Shown: piece after piece, positions 32,001-40,560 of the stretch
How the letters are laid out: every line of letters starts with the position of its first letter
Numbering within the stretch: the stretch's first letter is position 1
Origin: Chrysogorgia sp. JL179-B06
Lineage: Eukaryota > Cnidaria > Anthozoa > Scleralcyonacea > Chrysogorgiidae
Assembly (NCBI GenBank): GCA_035772405.1
Contig: JAYKKM010000079.1
Location: 313,001-377,000, forward strand
Length of the DNA: 64,000 nucleotides
Reading direction: 5' to 3'
The notes under the pieces: generated by a model
What the model was told of the DNA's origin: nothing
What the model saw: only the letters and a program-made list of their open reading frames with translations
Database searches by the model: none
Made by a program: the position numbers and the translations under genes

Positions 32001-35000
32001 CTGATTCGTTCATTCCCTGATTCCTCCATTCCCTGATTCCTCTATTCCTTGATTCCTCCATTCCCTGATTCCTCCATTCCCCAATTCTTTCATTCCCTAA
32101 TTCCTTCATTCCCTAATTCCTTCATTCCCTGACTCCTTCATTTCTCCCTCCTTCCCTTCCACTCTCCCTTCCCATACTGAATATGTCACTATTTTCCTGA
32201 CTTGCTTCTTTCATTGACACAATATTTTTTGCATTTCTTCTCAGTAAACGTCCAGCACGTTGTCAGCTTCCACGATGCTCAACAACAAGAAACCATAAGA
32301 GAGAGACAAGTATGATTTTCAAATTTTGTACATCGCAGAGCATATCATGAATGTTCAATACATTAGTTTCAAAATTACAGTGTGTTGTGCTTTTTTTAAT
32401 TTTATGTAATGCATCAAATTAATATAACCGAATCTATTTCTTGTTGTTTTTCAGAGAGTGGAGCAAGCAAAGCGACTGAGCGAAGATAAGATGATGGAGA
32501 AGCTTTTAGTAAGTTATGAGTGATTATTTGAATTAGTTTTGAAAGTGGTGCAAAGTAGTTGATTTCCTTTTCTTGATTTTATTTTCCCAGTGGTATAGAC
32601 CAAAGCCTTTTCAAGTATCAGAGCTGATGGAACATGGCGAAAAAAGCGAAGAGAAATTCCATCAGGTATGTCGTGAGCTACCAGTCCTACTGAAGCTTAA
32701 CCAACTAATTATCTATTTGTTTTTACTGTAACTATTGGGAATATTTTTCTTGATTTTTAAAAGGTGTTTGTTAACTTTTGGACTACTGTTTTTATTTAAC
32801 AGAAAGATCGCGAGTCCAAGATTTTGGCACATTTGTTTTTCACAAAATCAAGGTGAGATCAGATAGCCTGGAACTCTACTCTACTCTACTCTACTCTACT
32901 CTACTCTACTCTACTCTACTCTACTCTACTCTACTCTACTCTACTCTACTCTACTCTACTCTACTCTACTCTACTCTACTCTACTCTACTCTATCCTACT
33001 CTACTCTACTCTACTCTACTCTACTCTATCCTACTCTACTCTATCCTACTCTACTCTACTCTACTCTACTCTACTCTACTCTACTCTACTCTACCCTACT
33101 CTACCCTACCCTACCCTACTCCTACTATACTCTACTCTACTCTACTCTACTCTACTCTACTCTACTCTACTCTACTCTACTTAAGACTATTATTTTCCTT
33201 TGGTACAGTTTGCCGACTACTCCTGGCGAGCCAGAGCCTGATGCAAACGCTGGCTCGACGTCTACACAACCTTTAGTTATACCACATGACGAGGTAAGCA
33301 ATGGATGCAAAACGTCACACCTATTTACCATTTCACCAGTAAAACAGTGGTCGGTACCGTGACGGTCCGAGTTCAAACCACACTCGAATCAACAACTTTT
33401 TATTAACACTTACAGTGTACAGTAACTATATGGAAAATACATGAAATTCCCTTTTTTTAAAAATACATGCAATTCCCTTTTTTTAAAAATACATGAAATT
33501 CCCTTTTTTTTCCTTCATAGAGAGGCACAGTATATCCACCATCCAAAGGTACCGCTCTCTCCCAGCCTCCTATCGAAGTAACCCTGCCTGCTGCTGACCC
33601 CGGCGTTGCGTTACCCCCCGCCTTGGCTACGTTGCTGGCAAATGCAAGCAAAGGTGAGAAACCACAAAATATAAACCATTTTCATAATGGTGCCATTTTC
33701 AATATGCTTTTGGCACTAATTTAGGTGGCTCGATAGTCTAAATCATGAGAAACCGCATTTTTCCCCCATAAAAAGTCTTGTAATGCAGATCTGACCAACA
33801 TAAAGCTCAGATCATCTGAGCTTTATGTTGGTTCATTGCATAGCTCTAGCGGTGGTCTTGATTATTGAAACGTTTCACACTTGTAGCATTTGTATATCTA
33901 GAGATATTGTGTTTATGATAAGCGGCAGATTTTAGTTTTCTGCATTTATTGGAAACACGATTTCTCCACTCAGGTAAACGTTGAGGGTATAAAACTTTTC
34001 AGGAAACAAGACCACCACTAGAGCTATGCAATGAACCACGATGAAGCTCAGATCTGCATTACAAACATTTTTATGCGGAAAAATGCAATTTCTCATGATT
34101 TAGACTATCGAGCCACCTTATCGATACACATAAAGGAATTCATATTCATTGAATTATTCTAATTTTACAGGTCCTGGCAGTTCACCGTCAAGCTCTGCGG
34201 GTAATTTAACTCATCAGTTGTTTTTTCTTTTTTCTACTGTATGTATCCAAGCTTGATTAATCGCAGATAAAATTTTACAAGCTCTGAAAGACTATTCTTG
34301 AGCATCTTATTATCCAAGTTTAACAATAGCACATCTTTTTTTCGATAACTTTTCGTATTCTTTCTTAGGTGGTGGAAATAGCCCGTCATTATCAAACGTT
34401 GATGTACAAGCACTTCTAAAAAAACTCATGGTACGCTATACTTAACCTTATCCTCGTAAATAGTTGCTTTAAGCGAGTCAAAACTTATTTACAGCGTACA
34501 ATGACAGAACACCGTCATTGTAATATCGCATGCATCGCTATAAATCGCGAGCATGTCTCATCCATTGCTGTAAGGGATCTCCAAAAGCCATTTTTAAACG
34601 CAAGAACAAGGAAAAATTTTTGGTCTATAAAGTAATCTCAACTACTATATGTTGAACTTTTCATATATGTTGAACTTTTCATATATGTTGAACTTTTCAT
34701 ATATGTTGAACTTTTCATATTGTACATATTTTCGGCTGAGCAACCAGATCACAATACTAGTGGTTTTAATATTGACTTTCTGACCGTTTATAGTTTTTGC
34801 TAATGTAATACGGAAAGACTGCGTAATTTAAGAACAAAAGATGAATTTAATGAATTTAATCAATGAAATGAATTTTGCGTTGAGAAAATGCAACAAAGAT
34901 GTTTTCTGCTTTGATTAAGGGATCTCAGGAGCTCGGTGAAGGAGGGACACTAGAGGACGCAGCGGAACGCATGAGAAACGAGCTCAATAGTTCGCGGTTC

Positions 35001-35804
35001 CCTTCTCCACTGATGAGTCAACAACTTCGTGTACCAGGCAGGGTACCTGCAGATCAAGGTAGGTCGCGACACTAGAGAGGGACTGGTGCAAAGTCGGTGT
35101 TCGCCCGCAGTACTTCGTATCCTTCAAATCATGTTCACGACAATTTCTTTTTTTCATTTAGGACCACATGGCGGCGGTCAGTTCGATCCTCGCGGTCCAC
35201 CGGAGTATAGACCTCGCGGGTTATTACGCACCCCGGGCCCGCCTGACCATCCACGGTTTCCGGGGCCACATCGTGGTGGACCCCCTCGTGGACGATTTCA
35301 TCCCCAGGGTGGACCGCGATTTCGACATCCGATGCCTGGGCAAAGAATGCCGGGAATGGGGAGTGGGGGAATGCCAAATAGGTATCCAGGCCCCGACGGT
35401 AATCGGGTAAGTTTGACCTATTCGTTATACAGACAGAGTAGATATCAACCTCGTACCACCAGGGTCTTATCACCGCTATAAGACCCTGGGTACGAGGTTG
35501 AGTAGATATACGACGCGCGAGAATATACACATCCAGTTTAACAAAAATGCAAACTTGCTCTTCCTAAAAGCCGTTATAGACGCAGGCAAATAGACAAGCT
35601 ATACAGAACTTTAGACATATAGACATACAATATACAGACATACAGACATAGACATACAGACATATATAGGCATAGACACACAGACAGACAAAAATACAGA
35701 CATATAGACAGACATACATGGAGACATATAGACTCTAGACACATATAGGTATACAGACATATAGACATATATAGCTACAAACATTTGGACATGGACATTC
35801 AGAC

Positions 35805-35889
<85 letters not shown>

Positions 35890-36084
35890 ATCCATATACA
35901 GACATATATATTTACATTCATGAACACCTGATGATCCCCTGATGACCCTATCATATGGAAAACTATCTGCACAAAGTGTAACACCATAATTAGCGATTCG
36001 ATAATCCTATTTCCCTCCTTTTACAGTAGCTCATAATCCTTTTCCCTACTCGTCTGGGCCCGCAGTAATTGATGTCCTTTCTCT

Positions 36085-36136
<52 letters not shown>

Positions 36137-37024
36137 GGTTGTTGTTATTCTTTTGTATCACTATTACACTGTTCTTAAATGTGTGCTTCCTTGTTATTCA
36201 ATGTACCCATAACCTTAAAGTTACTTGTACATGTGGCAAATCAAATAAATAAATAAATGAATATATTTACACGTACAGTGTAGCTATACATATATTCCGG
36301 CATTTACAGATTTCTACATATACACACACATGCACTTGCGCTGTCCTTGGGGCATGGTTGTGGACAATTAAGACCTTGTGAATTGAATAATATACAATTA
36401 TTGGATGAGGATTTTGTGATATCTGGAATAATCAAGGTCGAGGTAAGTGTTATCAGCAGAAGGCTGAGGATGAGGTAACACTTGCCGAGACCTTGATTAT
36501 TCAGATATCACAAAAACAGTCACAGTCTTTGTCTTCAAGTAATTTTTCGATTTCGAAGACGAAAATCGAGCAGTCATGTTGTTTTTGCTTGTGTGGAAAG
36601 CTACAGCTCGTTAGGAAATTTCGCATTTCGGGCGCAACCTGCAGATTAGTGAATAATCTTCTAGCAGATGATTACTCACTAATCTGTAGGTTGTGCTGAT
36701 TCTCATAATTAACTGTATGCGCTTAGCCAATGAGAAGACAGGGAGTGACTAGCTACAATGTATAATAATGACAATTATTAAATTCGTTTCACCATATTGA
36801 TTACGCAGGATTCTGGCGATGAATTTTACAACGATCAATACAACTTCACCGACGGGGAAAGCCCGGAAGGAATGGGGCGTGGCATGCCGCCACGTGGCGG
36901 CCGAGGAGCACGTGGTCGAGGGCGTGGTCGAGCGACGTGTCGTCATTACATGTCACCGCGAGGTTGCCTACGGGGAAACCAATGTACATTCCTTCATCCG
37001 GGCATCAACAGACCGCCAGTTTGA
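20069..37024 (+). CDS. PPP1R10: PPP1R10/PNUTS orthologue, PP1 nuclear targeting subunit (26 coding exons)
   Basis: Coding exons: 20069-20169, 22331-22441, 22569-22662, 22794-22835, 23392-23440, 23526-23579, 24137-24178, 25368-25407, 25527-25663, 27509-27609, 29795-29946, 30359-30444, 30555-30589, 31014-31053, 31173-31337, 32245-32309, 32455-32508, 32591-32665, 32803-32852, 33209-33293, 33521-33653, 34171-34200, 34369-34430, 34920-35058, 35162-35406, 36809-37024. Every join keeps phase with GT-AG sites, giving 800 residues against 940 in human. Residues 1-150 match the TFIIS N-terminal-like (LW) domain of PNUTS ([39 protein letters not shown]). ESSGFMNAL with a KKKKK run follows, then the PP1 docking segment KNISW, a Pro-rich part with LPPALATLL, a Gly/Pro/Arg tail and a CX8CX5CX3H zinc finger. 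PNUTS targets protein phosphatase 1 to chromatin and acts in transcription termination. Exon 1 follows a TTTTTAG acceptor 3 nt before the ATG, so the 5' UTR is spliced from upstream. Exon 10 could start at 27509 or 27515, and exon 24 at 34920 or 34929, without a frame change. Confidence 0.93.
20471..21363. mobile_element. hAT-like non-autonomous element, 893 bp, in PPP1R10 intron 1
   Basis: The terminal inverted repeats start CAGTGCTGTAA on both sides, and subterminal motifs GTTACTTTT, AACTAGTTACAGTTACAGTTAC and CGTTACTT are repeated and inverted. A perfect 8-bp duplication TATAAATG flanks it (20463-20470 and 21364-21371). An 8-bp duplication with a CAGTG end is the hAT hallmark. No transposase remains. 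The interior includes CpG-containing unique sequence at about 20810-21180. Confidence 0.9.
21571..22033. mobile_element. Head-to-head tRNA-SINE palindrome (intron 1)
   Basis: The termini AATTGTTTGCTACTCAAGC and GCTTGAGTAGCAAACAATT are inverted. A tRNA-like unit is antisense at about 21619-21702 and sense at about 21900-21988. Each has box A (TAGCTCAATGGTTAGAGC) and box B (GGTTCGATTCC) and an outer TCAGAAAATGTTTCTGAG hairpin. The inner part (ATATGTCTGTAT...) is also inverted, so the whole 463 bp can fold back. The same design occurs at 29203-29719. Confidence 0.85.
22160..22262. repeat. Short palindrome in PPP1R10 intron 1
   Basis: TTTTAGGAATGAAATACTGACGTTT is inverted as AAACATCAGTAATTCATTCCTAAAA around a short CTTCATCAGAGTAAGATGACGAAGG stem. 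It ends about 70 bp before exon 2. The ATACTGACGTTTCGAG motif links it to elements near 56.2 and 57.9 kb. Confidence 0.65.
23038..23360. repeat. TCTTGGCAAGATC minisatellite in PPP1R10 intron 4
   Basis: An irregular array with a period of about 20 bp built on ATCTTGGCAAGATC, itself a palindrome, so the array is dense in short inverted repeats. It ends about 30 bp before exon 5, immediately upstream of that acceptor's pyrimidine stretch. Confidence 0.85.
23765..23968. repeat. Palindromic element in PPP1R10 intron 6
   Basis: Arms of about 80 bp: AGTTTGACGCTACTCTGG, TTTTTTGAACGTAACTTTAAAAGTTACTGTCCA and CCAACGTTTTTACACTC at left, with their inverse (GAGTGTCGAAACGTTG, TGGACAGTAACTTTTAAAGTTATGTTCAAAAAA, CCAGAGTAGCATCAAACT) at right. 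It is non-coding. Confidence 0.8.
24400..24670 (+). mobile_element. Single full-length tRNA-headed SINE (intron 7)
   Basis: A lone sense-strand copy of the family that forms the 6.5-7.5 kb array. It has a 5' part (CCAAATATTATTTGTAATATACCCAGAATCTTATCC), then tRNA-like box A (TAGCTCAGTGGTCAGAGC) and box B (AGGTTCAATTCC), then TTGCATTTTTCGCAACTGGTCCC and ACCATAAATCCTT at the 3' end. It shows that the 276-bp unit is the natural element length and not a product of the array. Confidence 0.8.
25882..26458. mobile_element. Mariner-like MITE, 577 bp, TA flanked (intron 9)
   Basis: The terminal repeats CAGTAAAAACCCGCGAGTAAGAACC and GGTTCTTACTCGCGGGTTTTTACTG are perfect over about 25 bp. TA lies on both sides (25880-25881 and 26459-26460). 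AACAGGTTCTTATA repeats recur inside each end. The CAGT start and TA target fit Tc1/mariner (pogo-like) elements. No transposase is left. Confidence 0.88.
26830..27345 (+). mobile_element. Decayed LINE ORF2 3' region with an inserted palindrome (intron 9)
   Basis: Around 27205-27260 the plus strand reads [16 protein letters not shown], and around 26880-26945 [19 protein letters not shown]. These are two phrases from the end of LINE proteins (normally FGHVER... then GRPRKTW...), but here in reversed order and full of stops, so the copy is rearranged. Between them, 27010-27170 holds a palindrome (ACGATACATGGACGATTGTCAAGCTCGTATCCTCAGAAAAATGATTCTGA and its inverse) of the family at 42150-42345. 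Confidence 0.6.
27610..28600. other. PPP1R10 intron 10, first part; nothing recognised
   Basis: About 1 kb of intron with CpG-containing stretches (28070-28200) and small overlapping open frames, but no conserved protein, RNA or clear repeat. Confidence 0.4.
28610..29056 (-). mobile_element. LINE 3' end fragment (intron 10)
   Basis: The minus-strand frame from 29056 reads [43 protein letters not shown] and then [19 protein letters not shown], the typical last residues of jockey/CR1-like LINE proteins in cnidarians (family knowledge). The 3' UTR follows to about 28610 with AATAAAAACTTTATT. It is 5' truncated and diverged. Confidence 0.75.
29203..29719. mobile_element. Head-to-head tRNA-SINE palindrome, second copy (intron 10)
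   Basis: Same architecture as 21571-22033: AATTGTTTGC / GCAAACAATT ends, antisense tRNA-like head at about 29252-29330 and sense head at about 29594-29672, with TAGCTCAATGGTTAGAGC and GGTTCGATTCC. The central part differs: it is a further palindrome (TCTTTTCTATCAGATAAATATATTAGTGACTT and inverse at 29410-29515), and part of it (CAGATAAATATTAGTGACTTG) also occurs just outside the left end at 29158. Confidence 0.8.
30144..30236. repeat. 93-bp palindrome (intron 11)
   Basis: TAGATGTGTGAAGTTGATCGTCCAGGTTGTTGTAGTC is followed, after a short loop, by its near-exact inverse. A longer version of the same element lies at 58724-58928. Confidence 0.85.
30765..30966. repeat. Palindrome with tandem core (intron 13)
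   Basis: The arms TCTAAAAAGGTTGGTGTACTGCCGAAATAGCGTGTAAGTAG and the inverse CTACTTACACGCTATTTCGGCAGTACACCAACCTTTTTAGA enclose imperfect GAAGGCCCTTCGTCAGTCTTTC and ACTCTCTGACGA/ACTCTCTGACTT/ACCCTCTGATGA units. Diverged half copies lie at 17.9 and 19.1 kb. Confidence 0.85.
31173..31337 (+). other. PPP1R10: PPP1R10 exon 15: PP1 docking (RVxF-type) motif
   Basis: The exon encodes an acidic stretch, a lysine run, then [24 protein letters not shown]. It aligns with the vertebrate PNUTS segment around SVTWPEEGKL, where Val and Trp occupy the hydrophobic groove of PP1. Here the core is Ile-Ser-Trp preceded by Lys-Asn, which still fits the [KR]-x-[VI]-x-[FW] rule. The next exon continues [11 protein letters not shown] as in the orthologue. 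Confidence 0.85.
31350..32165. repeat. TTCCTTCATTCCCTGA minisatellite (intron 15)
   Basis: About 800 bp of TTCCTTCATTCCCTGA and TTCCTCCATTCCTTGATGA variants, with a visible higher-order block repeated at about 31660-31760 and 31900-32000. It fills nearly the whole intron between exons 15 and 16. The strand is strongly pyrimidine-rich. Confidence 0.92.
32874..33181. repeat. (CTACT)n pentanucleotide array filling intron 19
   Basis: About 60 copies of the 5-bp unit ACTCT with rare CTATC/CTACC variants. The host intron (32853-33208) is 356 bp, so only about 20 bp at the donor side and 27 bp at the acceptor side are not repeat. Confidence 0.95.
33724..34117. mobile_element. Harbinger-like MITE, 394 bp, TTA flanked (intron 21)
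   Basis: The ends GGTGGCTCGATAGTCTAAATCATGAGAAA and TTTCTCATGATTTAGACTATCGAGCCACC are inverted. TTA occurs at 33721-33723 and 34118-34120, the TWA duplication known for PIF/Harbinger. A second inverted pair (GTTCATTGCATAGCTCTAGCGGTGGTCTTG and inverse) and a small internal palindrome (ACATAAAGCTCAGATCATCTGAGCTTTATGT) are nested inside. Confidence 0.85.
34655..34725. repeat. 19-bp tandem repeat, four units (intron 23)
   Basis: TATGTTGAACTTTTCATA recurs four times in direct order at 19-bp spacing, in otherwise AT-rich intron sequence. Confidence 0.85.
35436..35509. repeat. 74-bp palindrome just after exon 25
   Basis: GTAGATATCAACCTCGTACCACCAGGGTCTTAT is followed by its inverse ATAAGACCCTGGGTACGAGGTTGAGTAGATATAC. 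It starts 30 bp into the intron, so a hairpin could form close to the donor of exon 25. Confidence 0.8.
35575..35910. repeat. ACATATAGACATACAG and (ATACAT)n repeats (intron 25)
   Basis: First an irregular ACATAYAGACAT array (35600-35800), then a pure 6-bp ATACAT array (about 35803-35890). A separate (TTG)n run lies at 36087-36136 and a retroposon-like tail (AAATAAATAAATAAATG) at 36242-36260. Confidence 0.9.
36412..36515. repeat. Palindrome in PPP1R10 intron 25
   Basis: TTTTGTGATATCTGGAATAATCAAGGTC...GTAAGTGTTA is followed by the inverse TAACACTTGCCGAGACCTTGATTATTCAGATATCACAAAA. A decayed relative (GAAGGCTGAGGATAACAC, GAGGCCTTGATAATTCTCGATATC) lies at about 46535-46595. Confidence 0.8.
36633..36697. 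repeat. 65-bp palindrome before the last PPP1R10 exon
   Basis: GCGCAACCTGCAGATTAGTGAATAATC and the inverse GATTACTCACTAATCTGTAGGTTGTGC are separated by only about 11 nt. Confidence 0.8.
36809..37024 (+). other. PPP1R10: PPP1R10 last exon: RGG-type stretch and CCCH zinc finger
   Basis: The exon encodes an acidic start, a Gly/Arg-rich run and then [20 protein letters not shown], a CX8CX5CX3H zinc finger, ending HPGINRPPV and TGA. The vertebrate protein ends in the same way (a CRHFM-type finger followed by HPGVNGPP), which fixes the true C-terminus. Confidence 0.93.
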
Positions 37025-37390
37025 CAGTACTTCAGAACGAAGGCCCAATATATAAACGGTATAGACTATCTATATCGCATAGACAGTGTAGGCTTTGCGC
37101 GTCATTTCCGTGAAATACCCTTTGAATTTCATAGAATTCGTAGACTTGGTGTAATGGTCGAGAAAATTATTTTAAAAATGAACGTTTTTTATATAATATA
37201 ATATAGTATTATATTTTACTCCGTTTTAAGGAGTACCTTACGTAACGAGTTCCATTCACCCTTTGCTGTGCGAATAGTGAAGAAAAGTGGGCGTGAGAGA
37301 TGGAAGGGGGCACTGATTCAATTTAAGCATTGTCCTTATAGAATATGAAGGCAATTAGTGTACATCTATGTAAAAATAATAAAAAGTTTT
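37025..37390 (+). terminator. PPP1R10: PPP1R10 3' UTR and poly(A) signal
   Basis: About 350 bp after the stop codon the canonical AATAAA occurs at 37378-37383, followed by a T-rich stretch. No other gene begins nearby, so this is the likely cleavage region. Confidence 0.6.
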
Positions 37391-37895
37391 CTATACAAAC
37401 TATATATTCTAATCTTGATGTGATATTTATTTATTTATTTAAAAATATTTATACACGGAAGCCTATTCAACTAAAAATACCAGTTGTTTTTCAAAGGGCC
37501 GTGTGTTAAAACATTATTACATACAATATTAAATACTAATCTATTAACTACACCACTTAAAAATATATTTACATGTAACTAGAGGATACCAAAGTTAATA
37601 TAGAGAAAACTGGGAAATACAAAAGTTAATCTGAAGAATACGAAGCAAGATTGTGTCTTTGGGACAACTTGTCTAAGGACTATCACACCATCGAGGAGGC
37701 ATCCAAAACCAAGGAAGAATTGTCGGTACGTTGAGTGACTATAATATATAGCTGATTTTTAATATTTTGTTTCACTATATTTATACTTTAGTCGTCTTAT
37801 TTTGAACAGGAAGCCCTTGGGGTCCCATGGAAAGAGATTTTGTCGCAGATGACGTCTTGAAGAGCCATTCCCCGTCAAAATATCAAGAAAAAAAT
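37391..37895. other. Intergenic, nothing recognised
   Basis: AT-rich spacer between the PPP1R10 poly(A) region and a LINE relic. I see no gene or repeat family in it. Confidence 0.4.
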
Positions 37896-37899
37896 CAAA

Positions 37900-38790
37900 G
37901 AAAAACATGGAATGTAACTGAATGGAACTGCACCCAAGTGCGACCAGTTGCAATTCTTTGTCCCTTCCATGGAATCCAGAGAATCCCAGATACGTTAGGG
38001 TTATAGAAAGTTAAGAAAATAATGAAGACAACCCGACGGGACATGTTTAGGTCCAATAACATGGGAACACGACTTGTCTCGCTGTTTGTTAGGGTTAGGT
38101 TATACTTTAGCATGTTCCCTATGTTCTGATCCATGACGTCCAGGACACACATTCGAAGTTCTCCTGTTGCAATTTGTCTGTCTCTTTCTTCCATGAAGAT
38201 ATAAATCTGGAAATCATCCTCATACATCATTGCATTTAAACCATTATGGGAGTTGATAACGTCTTTTAAAGTGATATAGCAATAAAATTATGTTTGCCTT
38301 TCTGATAAACAAACTGTCATACGAGGGTAATCCAAGAATTACTTTGCTGCAAAACAACCACTAATTTCCACAAATAAAAATCTTGTTATCCGTCATCTTG
38401 TTTTAATACCTTACCTAATTAACATGACGTCACAAGCAGGGTAAACATGATGAAACTGTCCTTTCTGGTACCTGAATTTATGTGGTATACTTTTAAAAGT
38501 ATTGTGGTTCAATTGAGAAAAAAACATCCACAAAAATCAAGTTTTAGACCTATATACATGAAATTATGGCTGACTAAAGTTTTCACTTTACCCTGCTTGT
38601 GACGTCACACGCATATCGAAAAATTATCCAAGATGGTGGAAAACAGGAATGTCTTTTGTGGAAATTAGTGATGTTGTTTTGCACAAGAGTCGTTTTGTTG
38701 TGAAGGCAATTTGAAATAACAGAAGTCTCAGCACCGATCCTTGTGGTACACCACATGATAGATAACAAGGTGATGATATTTTCCAATCAA
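37900..38790 (-). mobile_element. LINE reverse-transcriptase relic split by a MITE
   Basis: Near 38780-38690 the minus strand reads CGVPQGSVLRLLLF, matching the GVPQGSVLGPLLF motif of LINE polymerases. Near 38270-37920 it reads SPLKDVINSHNGLNAMMYEDDFQIYIF and NMLKYNLTLTNSE, matching the FHMYADDTQLYI region that normally lies only about 20 residues further on. The catalytic YADD is YEDD here. The 400 bp between them belong to the palindromic MITE at 38295-38700. Confidence 0.75.
38295..38700. mobile_element. Palindromic MITE inside the LINE relic
   Basis: CAAAACAACCACTAATTTCCACAAA, AATCTTGTTATCCGTCATCTTG and TGACGTCACAAGCAGGGTAAA on the left recur inverted on the right (TTTACCCTGCTTGTGACGTCA, CAAGATGGTGGAAAACAGG, TTTGTGGAAATTAGTGATGTTGTTTTG). 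A truncated relative lies at 40561-40797 and ends GTTGCCAATGTCC then TTTAA. Confidence 0.7.
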
Positions 38791-39169
38791 TATATACGAT
38801 TGCGGACGATTACTAAGATAACACCATGATTGCTTCGGTTTCTTTTGTTCTCAACGGGCGATTTAATCTCTAATTCGCCTTCTAACCGGGGAAACTTCTA
38901 ATTTTGCCCGCATTAACATGCATAAGAATTGAGCAAACATCCAAACAATATTCTTTTACACAACAAAGAAATACACTCTTTCCTGACGCGAGAGGTGGAC
39001 GAAATGAGAGATTGTTACGATCGGACATGCCTGTATGATGAAATACATCATGGAACTGCTAACCCCAAAACAACTTAGATCCTATCGCCTAATGGGTTTT
39101 CTAACCCCCCCGCCTAATGGTTTGCTAATACTAACCTTAATGCTAATAAAAGGATCGCACAGAAGACGA

Positions 39170-39305
39170 TTCAGACCACGCCATTTAAATTAGCCTTTCT
39201 GACCTTCGTACGTGTGTCTGTAATTCCAAAGAATCTTTGCTTTGTAACGAGGCCAGAAAGGCTAATTTGCATGCATATAAAAGAATATTTAGACTGGCCA
39301 GCATT
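39170..39305. repeat. Dispersed repeat with inverted arms (copy 1)
   Basis: AAATTAGCCTTTCTGACC and GGCCAGAAAGGCTAATTT form a hairpin around TGTGTCTGTAATTCCAAAGAATCTTYGCTTTGTAACGA. The flanks TAAAAGAATATTTAGACTGGCC are also shared with the second copy at 41150-41300. Confidence 0.8.
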
Positions 39306-40055
39306 ACGAAAGAGGTCTATATGTAATGATGACTAAGGAGAACTAATGATGCGATTCCAATTTTAAATGATGAACTCTTAATTTTTTATGAAAATATAGT
39401 CATGAAAATTTTGCTGCCCAACCTTCAGAGAAGTGATTTTTTTTACCCAACCATTTAGGTCTTAGATAATTAAGTTAGGTTATTTCTCTTCAGTCCCCAT
39501 CCCGGCCATAAATATGCATTGAAAACTCTTATTAATGCGGTGTCTGTGCTGTGATGCTCTCCAAATGCAGACTATATATTTGAGCATAAAGTCCATTCAC
39601 AGGTAAATAACTATCCATCTGCTTGGCAGCAAGGCTCACCGATGTTTTAGAGAAGAGATAGATATATAGAGAACGCTAAGAACTTTGGGAACTTCACTGT
39701 ATTATCTACTGATGAAATGAGTATTTCTATTGATAACTCTTTACAATGACTTCCTTGTACGCGGAGACTGAGAAAACCCAGCTGGTGACATCCTTTCGAA
39801 CAACAGGGTCATTTATCACGCAGCAGCTTCTTCAATTTGAAAATTTGTTTCCAATTAACACCGCAGAAATTATGTCTCCGAGAGTCCTCCCAGCGATCGA
39901 CCACTTTGTCGGTCTACCGACGTCTCTGGTGTTCCATCGTGCTGCTGTGTGTGTGGTCTATTTATTCTTCGCTATCATCATCGATGCTTATTGAAACTAC
40001 GTGCTTCATTGGCATAAGTTTTGCCGAAACATGTCTATAGTTTGTCGTATACTTG
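39306..40055. other. Intergenic, nothing recognised
   Basis: Contains an 82-codon ATG-initiated open stretch (39746-39994) without any family resemblance or splice context, so no gene is called. Confidence 0.4.
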
Positions 40056-40056
40056 A

Positions 40057-40100
<44 letters not shown>

Positions 40101-40330
40101 TTATAATATATAATTAAATTAACACCTTCGGACTATTAATTAACCTTCGCTCTCCATATCTGAGTTCGTGTGACTCAATGGTTAGTCTCACCGGCAATCA
40201 GAAGGTTACGGGTTCGATTCCCGTCAAGAAAATATTTTAATTGTAAGAAACTAGAGGTATAGGCTTGATGCATATCTTCACATATATGTATACAATACTA
40301 TATATATATATATATATATAGAAAGGATTT
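40056..40330 (+). repeat. (TA)n runs and a degenerate tRNA-like SINE
   Basis: (TA)n at 40060-40096 and at 40302-40320, with a tRNA-like head between them at about 40158-40228 (GACTCAATGGTTAGTCTC as box A, GGGTTCGATTCC as box B). SINEs beside TA runs recur elsewhere in the window (6.55, 7.70 and 40.5 kb). Confidence 0.65.
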
Positions 40331-40478
40331 ATATACACACTGATGTAGTGAATGTAGGAGAGCTTGGAGTATTTTAGATAGAAATTCGATCGCAAAACGG
40401 CGAACTTGCCGCTCTCTCACTATCAATCTTCAGTACAGATAAACGGTTAACTAATTTACAAGTAGATATACGTGTCTT

Positions 40479-40509
<31 letters not shown>

Positions 40510-40560
40510 AATAACAGATTATAAAATTCAAATTGCAACGGTACTCATGTCTACCGTTGT

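Noticed and set aside
32778..33362. 194-codon plus-strand frame with YSTLL repeats
   Set aside because: It runs through the (CTACT)n intron and merely overlaps PPP1R10 exons 19 and 20 at its edges; the true exons use splice sites at 32852 and 33209.
39746..39994. 82-codon plus-strand frame with a hydrophobic C-terminus
   Set aside because: A tail-anchor-like end alone is not evidence. No homology recognised and no flanking splice signals.
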